A stretch of DNA of 64,000 bases from CBDFKQ01 sp965248855 (GTDB lineage Bacteria > Bacteroidota > Bacteroidia > Cytophagales > 172606-1). Within the stretch, counting starts at the first letter, position 1. Each line of letters begins with the position of its first letter. The position numbers were made by a program, and so were the translations under genes. Positions 45,466-54,012 of this stretch are shown here, in pieces. The notes beneath the pieces were generated by a model. That model was given only the letters and a program-made list of their open reading frames with translations. It did not search any database and was not told the DNA's origin. The stretch is taken from contig CBDFKQ010000027.1 in assembly GCA_965248855.1 (NCBI GenBank), positions 62,001 through 126,000 of the forward strand, given 5' to 3'.

Positions 45466-46560
45466 ATGATAATGATTATCTTTTTCTCCATATTTTTATT
45501 AATCGACACTTTGGTAATATTTTTATTCCTCCAAAGGAAAATATTTGGAATAAATCCGTCAGGTGAAAGATTGTTACGAATTGAAAAGTCGGCAAATTAT
45601 GTGAATGGCTCTTTTCAAAATTTAGTACCGACAGAAATTATTTTAAAGGAGGCTTCCTTTATAAAAATGATGTTCCAATTTTTTAATAAATCTGCAAGTA
45701 CTGCACCACCAAAAATTTTACCTTCAGTTAAAACTGATTTAATAAATTTAAAGTTAATTGAACCAACTATTATCTGGTTTGGACATTCGTCGTATTTTAT
45801 CAAATCAAAACAATATAATATATTGGTCGATCCGGTGTTTAGCGGCCATGCATCACCTGTTTCGTTCATTGGAAAAGCATTTGAAGGTTCAAACAATTAC
45901 AGTACTGAGGATCTTCCAAATATTGATATTCTCATCATCACTCACGACCATTATGATCATCTTGATTATGAAACAGTGACAAAACTAATACCTAAAGTTA
46001 AAAAGATTTTCACACCACTTGGTGTTGGTGCACATTTAGAATATTGGGGTTTTAAAAATGAAATAATTACAGAACTTGATTGGTGGGAAATTAAAAATAT
46101 ATCAAATAACGTTGATATTGCTGCAACACCTGCAAGGCATTTTTCAGGAAGAAAATTTAAAAGGGGAAAGACATTGTGGGCATCGTTTGTTTTAAAAATT
46201 GAAGGTTACAATTTATTTTTAGGTGGTGATTCTGGTTACGGAAATCATTTTAAAGAAATAGGAGAAAAATTTGGTCCTTTTGATTTAGTATTATTAGAAT
46301 GTGGCCAGTATGGCGATAAATGGCCATTTATACACATGCTACCCGAACAAACTGTTGAAGCTGCAATAGATTTAAAAGCAAAAACCTTATTACCTGTTCA
46401 TTGGGGAAAATTTATTTTATCTACGCATGATTGGAATGAACCAATAAAACGGGCGGTAAATGCGGCAATTAAAAAAAATATTAATATTGTAGTGCCAATG
46501 ATAGGCGAAGCAGTTGTTTTAAATACTGACCATCCTTTAAATAATTGGTGGGATTTTTAA
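45466..46560 (+). CDS. Metallo-beta-lactamase-fold hydrolase, NAPE-PLD-like
   Basis: A 364-residue protein with an N-terminal membrane anchor (about 4-24). The hydrolase domain has IIWFGHSSYFIKSKQYNILV and VDPVFSGHASPVSFIGKAFE, the metal motif THDHYDHLD (His160, His162, Asp164, His165), and LPVHWGKFILSTHDW with the later His. The arrangement matches N-acyl-phosphatidylethanolamine phospholipase D-like and UlaG-like members, which hydrolyse phosphodiesters or lactones. The substrate is unknown; membrane anchoring favours a lipid substrate (inference). The DUF1624 gene follows after 14 bp. Confidence 0.9.
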   Translation: MIMIIFFSIFLLIDTLVIFLFLQRKIFGINPSGERLLRIEKSANYVNGSFQNLVPTEIILKEASFIKMMFQFFNKSASTAPPKILPSVKTDLINLKLIEPTIIWFGHSSYFIKSKQYNILVDPVFSGHASPVSFIGKAFEGSNNYSTEDLPNIDILIITHDHYDHLDYETVTKLIPKVKKIFTPLGVGAHLEYWGFKNEIITELDWWEIKNISNNVDIAATPARHFSGRKFKRGKTLWASFVLKIEGYNLFLGGDSGYGNHFKEIGEKFGPFDLVLLECGQYGDKWPFIHMLPEQTVEAAIDLKAKTLLPVHWGKFILSTHDWNEPIKRAVNAAIKKNINIVVPMIGEAVVLNTDHPLNNWWDF

Positions 46561-46574
46561 TCTAATAATAAAAA

Positions 46575-47765
46575 ATGGAAAATATTCTACAATCAAATAT
46601 TAAAATTAATAATAAAAGAATAGAATCTATTGATCTTTTAAGAGGAATAGTAATGATTATTATGGTGTTAGACCATGTGAGAGATTATTTCCATGCTGAT
46701 GCTTTTCTATTCAACCCGACAGATCTTAGTCAAACAAATGGATTAATCTTTTTTACCAGATGGATTACACATTTTTGTGCGCCGGTTTTTATTTTTTTAA
46801 CCGGACTATCAGCTTACATAAATGGACAAAATATTGGCCGGAAACAAATCTCAGCCTTTTTATTAAAAAGAGGTTTTTGGTTGATAATTTTAGAATTTAC
46901 AGTAGTTAATTTCGGTTGGTTCTTCAATATTCATTTTCATTTTTTTGCTTTGCAGGTTATATGGGCAATCGGAGTTTGTATGATGGTTTTGGGTTTATTA
47001 GTTTATTTACCAAAACCACTTCTTTGGTTAATTGGAATTTCAATTTTCATCTTTCATAATTTAATTGATTTTATAAATATCCCTGATGATAGTTTTATCA
47101 ATTTTTTCTTTAAATGGAAATTCTATCATACAGATTTTGCAAATATTGTTACTGCTTATCCAATAATTCCCTGGATTGGGATAATAACTTTAGGTTATTG
47201 TTTTGGGGAATTTTATAACAAAAATTTTGATCCTTCACGGAGAAAAAAGATTTTATTATATACCGGATTAATATCAGCTACACTTTTTATTATTATCAGG
47301 TTCATCAATTTTTATGGCGATCCTTCTGTGTGGTCAACTCAGTCATCCACCTTCTTTACTATTTTATCGTTCTTAAATACTACCAAGTACCCTCCTTCAC
47401 TTTTATATTCCTTAATGACATTGGGGCCGGCTTTAATATTTTTGTCTCAATCGGAAAATATCGATAACAAAATAAGTAATAAAATAATTACCATTGGCAG
47501 AGTACCCATGTTTTTTTATCTTGTTCATATTTATATTATTCATTTACTGGCTATTATAATAATTAATTTTACAGGCCATAATTGGTCAGAAATGATTTTA
47601 AGCAAATGGGTTACAGCAAACGAAAATCTAAAAGGTTATGGTTTTAATTTGGGAATTGTATATTTAATTTGGATAATATTAATAATCGCGATTTATCCGC
47701 TGTGTAAATTGTATGAAAATTATAAAAGAAATAATAAAGATAAATGGTGGTTAAGTTATCTTTAA
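46575..47765 (+). CDS. DUF1624 membrane protein (heparan-N-acetyltransferase-like)
   Basis: A 396-residue protein with about ten membrane helices. The N-terminal signature RIESIDLLRGIVMIIMVLDH, then VRDYFHADAF, and the FARWITHFCAP-like segment (FFTRWITHFCAPVFIFLTG) identify the DUF1624/acyltransferase-3-related group, which includes lysosomal heparan-alpha-glucosaminide N-acetyltransferase. The conserved His in VLDHVRD would be the acyl-carrying or catalytic residue. Bacterial members are of uncertain role and may modify cell-surface sugars. It is probably co-transcribed with the upstream hydrolase. Confidence 0.88.
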   Translation: MENILQSNIKINNKRIESIDLLRGIVMIIMVLDHVRDYFHADAFLFNPTDLSQTNGLIFFTRWITHFCAPVFIFLTGLSAYINGQNIGRKQISAFLLKRGFWLIILEFTVVNFGWFFNIHFHFFALQVIWAIGVCMMVLGLLVYLPKPLLWLIGISIFIFHNLIDFINIPDDSFINFFFKWKFYHTDFANIVTAYPIIPWIGIITLGYCFGEFYNKNFDPSRRKKILLYTGLISATLFIIIRFINFYGDPSVWSTQSSTFFTILSFLNTTKYPPSLLYSLMTLGPALIFLSQSENIDNKISNKIITIGRVPMFFYLVHIYIIHLLAIIIINFTGHNWSEMILSKWVTANENLKGYGFNLGIVYLIWIILIIAIYPLCKLYENYKRNNKDKWWLSYL

Positions 47766-47850
47766 CAATATTTTGTTTTTACGAATAAAAAGTAATTTGT
47801 TATCTTAAATATTAAAACACATTTTAAATAAAAAATTTAATCATAAGACT

Positions 47851-48822
47851 ATGAAAGGCCCGATATCTCAATTTGTTGAAAAACATTATTTACATTTTAA
47901 TGCTGCTGCATTAGTTGATGCTGCCAAAGGATATGAAACGCATTTGTTGGAAAATGGGAAAATGATGGTAACTATTGCGGGTGCAATGAGTACTGCTGAA
48001 TTAGGAAAATCATTGGCAGAGATGATCAGGCAAGATAAAATTAGTATTATATCTTGCACAGGTGCCAATTTAGAAGAAGATATAATGAATTTGGTAGCTC
48101 ACTCACATTATAAAAGGGTACCTAATTACAGAGATTTAAGCCCACAGGATGAATGGAATTTATTAGAAAATCATTATAACAGAGTAACAGATACTTGCAT
48201 TCCTGAAGAAGAGGCTTTTCGCCGCTTACAAAAACATATTCATAAACTTTGGCAAGATGCCAATGACAGTGGAGAAAGATATTTCCCTCATGAATATATG
48301 TATAAAATGTTGTTAACTGGGGTGTTGGAACAATATTATGAAATTGATCCGGAAAATAGTTGGATGCTTGCTGCAGCAAAAAAGAACTTACCTATAGTAG
48401 TACCGGGCTGGGAAGATTCAACAATGGGAAATATATTCGCTTCTTACTGTATTAAAGGTCAAATAAAACCTGTTACAATGAAAAGCGGAATAGAATATAT
48501 GACTTTTCTTGCTGATTGGTACATAAAAAATTCAGAAGGAAAGGGAGTTGGATTTTTTCAAATCGGTGGGGGTATTGCAGGTGATTTTCCAATTTGCGTA
48601 GTGCCTATGTTATATCAGGATATGGAAATGGAAAATATTCCATTTTGGAGTTATTTCTGTCAAATATCTGATTCAACAACGAGTTATGGATCTTATTCCG
48701 GTGCTGTACCAAACGAAAAAATAACGTGGGGAAAATTAGATATTACTACCCCAAAGTTTATTGTAGAGTCTGATGCAACAATAGTTGTCCCTTTAATTTT
48801 TGCTTATATTTTAGGTTGGTAA
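47851..48822 (+). CDS. Deoxyhypusine synthase-like enzyme
   Basis: A 323-residue protein of the deoxyhypusine synthase family. Landmarks are MVTIAGAMSTAELGKSLAEM (NAD-binding start), SIISCTGANLEEDIMN, IVVPGWEDSTMGNIFASY, GFFQIGGGIAGDFPIC, and the active-site lysine motif GAVPNEKITWGKLD (Lys295), equivalent to the lysine that carries the aminobutyl group in the eukaryotic enzyme. Bacteria lack the eIF5A acceptor, so bacterial members are thought to make homospermidine or a related polyamine from putrescine and spermidine. The agmatine-to-putrescine genes lie about 3 kb further on. Terminator follows. Confidence 0.93.
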   Translation: MKGPISQFVEKHYLHFNAAALVDAAKGYETHLLENGKMMVTIAGAMSTAELGKSLAEMIRQDKISIISCTGANLEEDIMNLVAHSHYKRVPNYRDLSPQDEWNLLENHYNRVTDTCIPEEEAFRRLQKHIHKLWQDANDSGERYFPHEYMYKMLLTGVLEQYYEIDPENSWMLAAAKKNLPIVVPGWEDSTMGNIFASYCIKGQIKPVTMKSGIEYMTFLADWYIKNSEGKGVGFFQIGGGIAGDFPICVVPMLYQDMEMENIPFWSYFCQISDSTTSYGSYSGAVPNEKITWGKLDITTPKFIVESDATIVVPLIFAYILGW

Positions 48823-48875
48823 ATGCTTATTTTCATAAAGATTGCAGGTAAAATATATTGATTTCTTTACAAAAT

Positions 48876-48909
48876 AAAAATGGCATTGAAAAATTTCAAT
48901 GCCATTTTT
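48876..48909. terminator. Bidirectional terminator between the DHS-like and Lys-rich genes
   Basis: Stem AAAATGGCATTGAA with TTCAATGCCATTTT, loop AAAT, ending in a T-rich tract. It lies between two convergent stop codons, so it can serve either. Confidence 0.88.
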
Positions 48910-48926
48910 ATTTTCAACTGATATAA

Positions 48927-49451
48927 CTATTTCTTATAAGTATCAGTTACATACATTTTATTTCCTGCACTGTTTACGTAGTATCTTCCACCTTTTGGAC
49001 CTTCGTAAACTGTACGGCCTTTATCATCTTTTCCAATTGCTTTGTCAGCACCTGCTACTTTCTTTAAAACCGCGGGTTCAGCCTCTCTCTCTTCTTCTTT
49101 TTTTGTTTCTTTTTTAGTAACTGTTTCTTTTTTTACAGTTTCCTTTTTACCTTTTATTTCAGTTTCCTTTTTTTCGGTTTCTTTTTTTGTTACCTCTTTA
49201 GCTTCTTTTTTTTCCTTTGCTATCTCTTTGGCTTCTTTTTTTTCCTTTGCTGCTTCCTTAGCTTCCTTAGCTTCCTTTTTTTCCTTTGCTTCTTTTTTTT
49301 CTTCCTTCTTTTCTACTTCCTTCTTTTCTGTTTTAGTTGATTTTACTTCTTTTATTTCCTTTTTTTCTTTAGTTTTTGGTTTTGCCTGACCAAAAGTATT
49401 AATTGTAGCAAATAGGCAAATAAATCCTAAAATAAATGATAGTTTTTTCAT
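48927..49451 (-). CDS. Secreted Lys/Glu/Ala-rich protein with a PBCV-specific basic adaptor-like C-terminus
   Basis: A 174-residue protein with a Sec signal peptide (ending near TFGQAKPK), then ~105 residues composed almost only of Lys, Glu, Ala, Thr and Val in runs such as KEKKEAKEVTKKETEKKE, likely a charged single alpha helix or disordered spacer. The C-terminal ~40 residues, with GRTVYEGPKGGRYYVNSAGN, match the short basic adaptor domain first seen in Paramecium bursaria chlorella virus proteins and present in many Bacteroidota proteins. The gene is low in complexity; codon repeats at the DNA level are visible. Function unknown. Confidence 0.75.
   Translation of the reverse strand: MKKLSFILGFICLFATINTFGQAKPKTKEKKEIKEVKSTKTEKKEVEKKEEKKEAKEKKEAKEAKEAAKEKKEAKEIAKEKKEAKEVTKKETEKKETEIKGKKETVKKETVTKKETKKEEEREAEPAVLKKVAGADKAIGKDDKGRTVYEGPKGGRYYVNSAGNKMYVTDTYKK
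49190..49370 (-). repeat. Low-complexity Lys/Glu/Ala codon repeats
   Basis: Within the charged segment, units such as GCTTCTTTTTTTTCCTTTGC on the plus strand recur with small changes, and GCTTCCTTA is repeated three times in a row. The repeat number is expected to vary between strains because these tracts invite slippage. Confidence 0.7.
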
Positions 49452-49529
49452 GAATTACTATAAGTTTGATTGTTATGTAAATTACATGCCAATTTAAAAA
49501 AAAACATTAACATACAATTATTTTTTAAG

Positions 49530-49537
49530 CAAATTTA
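49530..49537 (-). promoter_or_regulatory. Possible promoter -7 element of the Lys-rich protein gene
   Basis: TAAATTTG on the minus strand, followed by CTTA, matches the Bacteroidota -7 consensus about 80 bp upstream of the start codon. No TTG lies at the expected spacing, so the assignment is tentative. Confidence 0.35.
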
Positions 49538-49567
49538 TCCTACAAACAACTTTTTTAAATTATTATT

Positions 49568-50488
49568 ATGATTTGGCTTTTTTCATCTTTCGTTATATTT
49601 ATTATTTATATTTTTTATTGGTTTATAAGCAGGAAACAACGAAACAGAAAGAAAATATTAAAAGCAGAGTTTCCAAAACAATGGGAAGCCATTTTAAATG
49701 AAAAAGTTGCATTTTATGTAGGTTTGCAGGAAGAGGAAAAGATCCGTTTTAAACAATTGATACATATTTTTATTAACGAGAAACGAATCGTTGGCATTAA
49801 AACAGAAATAAACGACGAAATAAAATTATTAGTTGCCGCCAGTGCTATCATCCCTGTGTTTGGATTAAAAAATTGGGAATATGATAATTTAGGAGAAATA
49901 TTTGTAACCGATGGTTCGGTGAAAGATTATGAAATAGATAAAGAGCACTCTAATTCTATACTTGGTCAGGTACAACCAATGTTTGGTCATACTTATTATA
50001 TGACATTATCAAAACAATCTCTATTACACGGTTTTAACGCCGGCGACGAAGAAAATGTAGGAATTCACGAATTTGCTCATATTCTTGATGAAGCTGACGG
50101 AGTAATTGATGGCATACCTTCAAGTTACTTATCACCCGAATTAATTCCTCAATGGATCAGTATTGCCGATGAAGAAATGAGTGAAATAAAAAAAGGAAAA
50201 TCGACTATAAATGAATATGGTGCTACTAACAGAGCGGAGTTTTTTGCAGTTTCTACAGAATATTTTTTTGATAAGCCAAAAGATTTATTAAATGAAAACC
50301 CTACATTATATAATTTACTTAAAAAAACTTACCATCAGGATCCGGTTAAATTTTTTAACTTCGATCTTAATACGATTTTTTACCCTTATGGAAAAAAGAC
50401 AGACAGGAACGCACCTTGCCCTTGTGAAAGTGGACTAAAATTTAAAAAATGTTGTTTAAAAAAAGATAACCAATCACATTCTGAATAA
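49568..50488 (+). CDS. MtfA-like zinc peptidase with SEC-C motif
   Basis: A 306-residue protein with an N-terminal membrane helix (about 3-20). The catalytic zinc motif is IHEFAHILDEADG (HEFAH at 167-171), as in MtfA-type M90 peptidases (in E. coli, MtfA acts on the Mlc repressor, linking it to the glucose transport system). The C-terminus has a SEC-C metal-binding motif, CPCESGLKFKKCC (Cys284, Cys286, Cys295, Cys296), which is normally found on SecA and on chaperone-associated proteins. No glucose PTS is nearby, so the target is likely different. It precedes the DUF4442 gene by 45 bp. Confidence 0.88.
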   Translation: MIWLFSSFVIFIIYIFYWFISRKQRNRKKILKAEFPKQWEAILNEKVAFYVGLQEEEKIRFKQLIHIFINEKRIVGIKTEINDEIKLLVAASAIIPVFGLKNWEYDNLGEIFVTDGSVKDYEIDKEHSNSILGQVQPMFGHTYYMTLSKQSLLHGFNAGDEENVGIHEFAHILDEADGVIDGIPSSYLSPELIPQWISIADEEMSEIKKGKSTINEYGATNRAEFFAVSTEYFFDKPKDLLNENPTLYNLLKKTYHQDPVKFFNFDLNTIFYPYGKKTDRNAPCPCESGLKFKKCCLKKDNQSHSE

Positions 50489-50512
50489 TGTATAATTAAT
50501 TTTTAAAATTAA

Positions 50513-50536
50513 TTTATTGATATTGATATAATCATG
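50513..50536 (+). repeat. Dispersed CGATAT-like element, copy g
   Basis: TTTATTGATATTGATATAAT then CATG: a degenerate copy that runs into the start codon of the DUF4442 gene, leaving almost no untranslated spacer after it. Confidence 0.35.
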
Positions 50537-51067
50537 AAATTATTTCCGACAGAGAAAGTAGAAAATAACAAATCGTATTGGATAAGAATCTTATTTAATT
50601 TAGCGCCTCTTTATATTGCAACAGGTGCCAAAATAAAATTTTGTTCTTATGATTTTAAAGAAACTCACGTAAAACTAACTAAAAACCTGCTTACCAGAAA
50701 TTATGTTAATACAATTTTCGGCGGAAGTATGTATAGCAGTATCGATCCTATCTACATGCTTATGCTCATGCAAATTTTAGGAAAAAATTATGTAGTATGG
50801 GATAAAGCTGCCACCATTAGATTTATTAAACCTGCTAATAAAATATTAAAATGCAGATTTATAATATCAGATGAGTTGGTAAAGAATATAAAAGATAAAA
50901 TCAAAAATGAAGGTGAAATGAATTTGGAATTGGCACTTGAGTACCTTGATGAAAATGAAAAACCATGTGCTTCTTTTACCAAAACACTTTACATAGCCGA
51001 AAAGAATTTTTATATCGAGAAGAGAAAAAACAAAGGGCAATCAATTGACTATAAGCCAAGATATTAA
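50534..51067 (+). CDS. DUF4442 hotdog-fold thioesterase-like protein
   Basis: A 177-residue protein of the DUF4442 thioesterase-superfamily type. The hotdog-fold core is seen in HVKLTKNLLTRNYVNTIFGG and SMYSSIDPIYMLMLMQILG, with the conserved Asn/Thr-x-Phe-Gly start of the central helix. The C-terminal strand region is EDENEKPCASFTKTLYIAEK-like. These proteins probably hydrolyse acyl-CoA thioesters, but neither substrate nor role is known. A copy of the CGATAT element lies directly before the start codon. Confidence 0.8.
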   Translation: MKLFPTEKVENNKSYWIRILFNLAPLYIATGAKIKFCSYDFKETHVKLTKNLLTRNYVNTIFGGSMYSSIDPIYMLMLMQILGKNYVVWDKAATIRFIKPANKILKCRFIISDELVKNIKDKIKNEGEMNLELALEYLDENEKPCASFTKTLYIAEKNFYIEKRKNKGQSIDYKPRY

Positions 51068-51257
51068 TAATTTTTAAATTATTTTTATTCCCCATTATGT
51101 AGAGGTTTATCTCTACATATCTTTTATAAAAAATAGCATTGATATTTATAATGCTATTATTGACCCCTCGTAAATTGTTACTCGGTTAGAATGATTTTTT
51201 AATACTGATATGTTGCAGAATATTGAACATTCTATTAAACATTTTAATAATAACATT

Positions 51258-51815
51258 ATGGAAGCTCAAGCACAAATTGATAATCAGTTCTCTAAACTGA
51301 GAGACATGATAGAGCATATTAAAATTGCCATGCTCACTACTCTCGACGAAAAGGGGAATTTAATCAGCAGACCAATGGCTGCACAAAAAGTAGATAATGA
51401 AGGCGTGATATGGTTTTTTACTAAAAAAAATTCACCAAAAGCTAATGAACTACAAAAAGATGAAAGAGTAAATCTTAGCTTTTCAAATTTAGATAAACAA
51501 TTATATGTTTCGGTTTCAGGTGCTGCGCGTGAAGATGCAGATCGTACTAAAATAGATGCCTTATGGAATCCGGAATTGGATAAATTGTTTCCATATGGAA
51601 AAGATGACCCGAATTTAACATTATTAAGAGTTGAAATTCACCTTGGTGAGTATTGGGATGGTGCCAATAATAAAATGATACAATTATTTAATATTGTATC
51701 AACACTAACAAGTGAAAACTCATTCCAACCTTCCGAAAATGAAACGATATCCTTGGATCAAGCACACAACGATCCAAATTTACTTACAGTACCGTTTAAA
51801 ATAGATTCTTTTTAA
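51258..51815 (+). CDS. Pyridoxamine 5'-phosphate oxidase-fold general stress protein
   Basis: A split-barrel flavin-binding-fold protein. Its core has IAMLTTLDEKGNLISRPMAA, GVIWFFTKKNSPKANELQKD, VNLSFSNLDKQLYVSVSGAA and the Arg/Trp-rich ALWNPELDKLFPYGKDDPN region near the end, typical of general stress protein 26-type members. These bind FMN or F420-like cofactors and are induced by stress; the substrate is unknown. The frame continues 16 codons upstream, but the start at MEAQAQIDNQ is the more typical one and gives 185 residues. A terminator follows the stop. Confidence 0.88.
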   Translation: MEAQAQIDNQFSKLRDMIEHIKIAMLTTLDEKGNLISRPMAAQKVDNEGVIWFFTKKNSPKANELQKDERVNLSFSNLDKQLYVSVSGAAREDADRTKIDALWNPELDKLFPYGKDDPNLTLLRVEIHLGEYWDGANNKMIQLFNIVSTLTSENSFQPSENETISLDQAHNDPNLLTVPFKIDSF

Positions 51816-51838
51816 AATTCGAAAAATTTATATAACAC

Positions 51839-51872
51839 AAAACAGCTTCAAAATATGAAGCTGTTTTTTTTT
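51839..51872 (+). terminator. Rho-independent terminator after the flavin-fold gene
   Basis: Stem AAAACAGCTTCA with TGAAGCTGTTTT, a five-base loop and a nine-T run. Confidence 0.9.
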
Positions 51873-51928
51873 GTATATTATTAAAAATTTATATTTACAG
51901 TAAAACTTTAGTACTGATAATAAATTTT

Positions 51929-51936
51929 TACTTTTG
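51929..51936 (+). promoter_or_regulatory. Possible promoter -7 element of aguB-aguA
   Basis: TACTTTTG followed by TG agrees with TAnnTTTG; the predicted start site is about 60 nt before the aguB start codon. No clear TTG is found at the -33 position. Confidence 0.45.
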
Positions 51937-52003
51937 TGAATAATAATTGAATACTAAACATTTCAGATTATTAATTAAATGATCTGAATAATTCATTCCA
52001 TAT

Positions 52004-52879
52004 ATGTCAAAAAAAGTAAATGTTGGTTTGGTTCAAATGTCATGCACAAGCGATAAAGCGGATAATTTAAAAAAATCAATTATAAAAATTCGAGAAGCAG
52101 CAGCAAAGGGAGCACAAGTTATTTGTCTGCAAGAACTATTTCTTTCTTTATATTTTTGTGATATTGAAGATTATGGCAATTTTAAGTTGGCAGAAGCCAT
52201 ACCGGGTCCATCAACCGAAACCTTAGGTGAACTTGCCAAAGAATTGGGAGTTGTAATAATCGCTTCACTTTTTGAGAAACGAACTGAAGGATTATATCAC
52301 AATACAACTGCAGTGTTGGATGCCGACGGAAAATATTTAGGAAAATATAGGAAAATGCATATCCCTGATGATCCTGGATTTTATGAGAAATTTTATTTCA
52401 CTCCGGGTGATTTAGGTTATAAAGTTTTTAATACCCGATATGGCAAAATTGGTGTTTTAATTTGTTGGGATCAATGGTATCCCGAAGCAGCAAGGATAAC
52501 ATCTTTAATGGGAGCAGAATTTTTAGTTTATCCGACGGCGATAGGTTGGGCAGTTGATCAGGATGAAAAAACAAATATAGAACAGTATGAGGCATGGCAA
52601 ATAATTCAACGATCACATTCTGTTGCAAATGGAGTTCATGTGGTTTCTGTTAACCGTGTCGGAGAAGAAGCAGGAGTTAAATTTTGGGGAGGGTCATTTA
52701 TTTCAAATCCTTTCGGTAAAATATTATACCAAGCTTCACATAACAATGAAGATGTAATTGTGCATGAATTGGATCTTCAAAAAACAGATTTTTATCGTAC
52801 CCATTGGCCATTTTTGCGAGATAGAAGAATTGACAGTTATCAACCCATTACCAAAAGGCTTTTGGATGAAGAAAATTAA
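52004..52879 (+). CDS. aguB: N-carbamoylputrescine amidase
   Basis: A 291-residue carbon-nitrogen hydrolase that releases putrescine, carbon dioxide and ammonia from N-carbamoylputrescine. The catalytic triad of the nitrilase superfamily is visible: Glu44 in CLQELFL, Lys117 in YRKMHIPDD, and Cys154 in LICWDQWYPEA. The length and the GPSTETLGELAKELGVVIIA region fit the AguB subfamily. The agmatine deiminase gene follows 26 bp downstream, so the two together convert agmatine to putrescine in the cytosol. Confidence 0.94.
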   Translation: MSKKVNVGLVQMSCTSDKADNLKKSIIKIREAAAKGAQVICLQELFLSLYFCDIEDYGNFKLAEAIPGPSTETLGELAKELGVVIIASLFEKRTEGLYHNTTAVLDADGKYLGKYRKMHIPDDPGFYEKFYFTPGDLGYKVFNTRYGKIGVLICWDQWYPEAARITSLMGAEFLVYPTAIGWAVDQDEKTNIEQYEAWQIIQRSHSVANGVHVVSVNRVGEEAGVKFWGGSFISNPFGKILYQASHNNEDVIVHELDLQKTDFYRTHWPFLRDRRIDSYQPITKRLLDEEN

Positions 52880-52905
52880 TATACCGTTTTTAGAAAACAG
52901 TTGTA

Positions 52906-53955
52906 ATGATAAATTTTGAAAAGTATCCTTCCGAACTTGGTTATTTTTTCCCTGCAGAATGGCACCCGCATGTAGCTACATGGTTAAGCTTTCCACATAA
53001 AGAAGAATCATGGCCGGGTAAAATTCAAAGTATTTATCCTGTGTATGCTCAGTTTGTCAAAATACTGGCTGAAGGTGAACGGGTTAGAATAAATGTGAGT
53101 GATGAAGTAATGAAATCTTTTGCCGAAAATATTTTTTTAGCTGCAGGAGTAAATATGCAGCAAATAGATTTTTATTTTAACCCTACCAATGATGCATGGT
53201 GCCGCGATCATGGACCTGCTTTTTTAATAAATCCACAAGCTGAACAAAAAAAAATAATTGTTGATTGGAATTATAATGCGTGGGGCGACAAATATCCGCC
53301 TTATGATTTGGACGATGTAGTGCCTACAAAGATTGGCGAAAAATTTAATATTCCGGTTTACCACCCGGGTATCGTGATGGAAGGTGGTTCTGTTGACTTT
53401 AATGGTGAAGGTACATTGTTGACAACAAAAGCGTGTTTGCTTAATCCTAATCGCAACCCGCATTTAAACCAACAGGAAATTGAAGAATATTTACATCGTT
53501 ATTATGGAGTAAAAAATATTTTATGGTTAGGCGATGGAATTATTGGTGATGATACTGATGGACACATTGATGATTTAACCAGATTTGTAAATAAGGATTC
53601 TGTAGTTACTATTATTGAAAAAAATAAAGCTGATGAAAATTATCAAATTCTACAGGATAATTTAAAAGCTTTAAATAAGTTGAGATTAGAGAATGGAAAA
53701 CAATTAAATATAATTGAGTTACCAATGCCTAAGCCGATAATTTTTGATGATCAGCGTTTACCGGCTTCTTATGCAAATTTTTACATCAGTAATAAAAATG
53801 TAATTGTGCCAACATTTAAAGATGAAAATGATGAAAATGCTTTAAATATCTTACAAGATTGCTTTCCGGATAGGAATGTAATTGGTTTAGATTCTACAGA
53901 TATTATTTGGGGCTTGGGTAGTTTTCATTGTTTAAGCCAGCAGGAGCCGGAATAA
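52906..53955 (+). CDS. aguA: Agmatine deiminase
   Basis: A 349-residue enzyme hydrolysing agmatine to N-carbamoylputrescine and ammonia. Porphyromonas-type peptidyl-arginine deiminase-fold features are present: WHPHVATWLSFPHKEESW, NDAWCRDHGPAFLIN, VMEGGSVDFNGEGTLLTT, GDDTDGHIDDLTRFV and the catalytic Cys342 in GLGSFHCLSQQEPE at the C-terminus. It closes the putrescine operon, and a hairpin terminator follows. Agmatine would be supplied by an arginine decarboxylase, which is not in the window. Confidence 0.96.
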   Translation: MINFEKYPSELGYFFPAEWHPHVATWLSFPHKEESWPGKIQSIYPVYAQFVKILAEGERVRINVSDEVMKSFAENIFLAAGVNMQQIDFYFNPTNDAWCRDHGPAFLINPQAEQKKIIVDWNYNAWGDKYPPYDLDDVVPTKIGEKFNIPVYHPGIVMEGGSVDFNGEGTLLTTKACLLNPNRNPHLNQQEIEEYLHRYYGVKNILWLGDGIIGDDTDGHIDDLTRFVNKDSVVTIIEKNKADENYQILQDNLKALNKLRLENGKQLNIIELPMPKPIIFDDQRLPASYANFYISNKNVIVPTFKDENDENALNILQDCFPDRNVIGLDSTDIIWGLGSFHCLSQQEPE

Positions 53956-53966
53956 ATTTTTATTTT

Positions 53967-54003
53967 AAATATTGATTGCATATTAAATATGCAATCAATA
54001 TTT
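53967..54003. terminator. Bidirectional terminator between aguA and the DUF4332 gene
   Basis: A palindrome AAATATTGATTGCATAT with its complement ATATGCAATCAATATTT around a three-base centre. It lies between convergent genes, 11 bp after the aguA stop and 9 bp from the other stop. The T tract is short, so folding is certain but termination less so. Confidence 0.6.
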
Positions 54004-54012
54004 AAAATATGA

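Noticed and set aside
49042..49389. 115-codon frame opposite the Lys-rich gene with Ser/Phe repeats
   Set aside because: It is the complement of the Lys/Glu codons; the minus-strand frame has a proper signal peptide and terminal domain.
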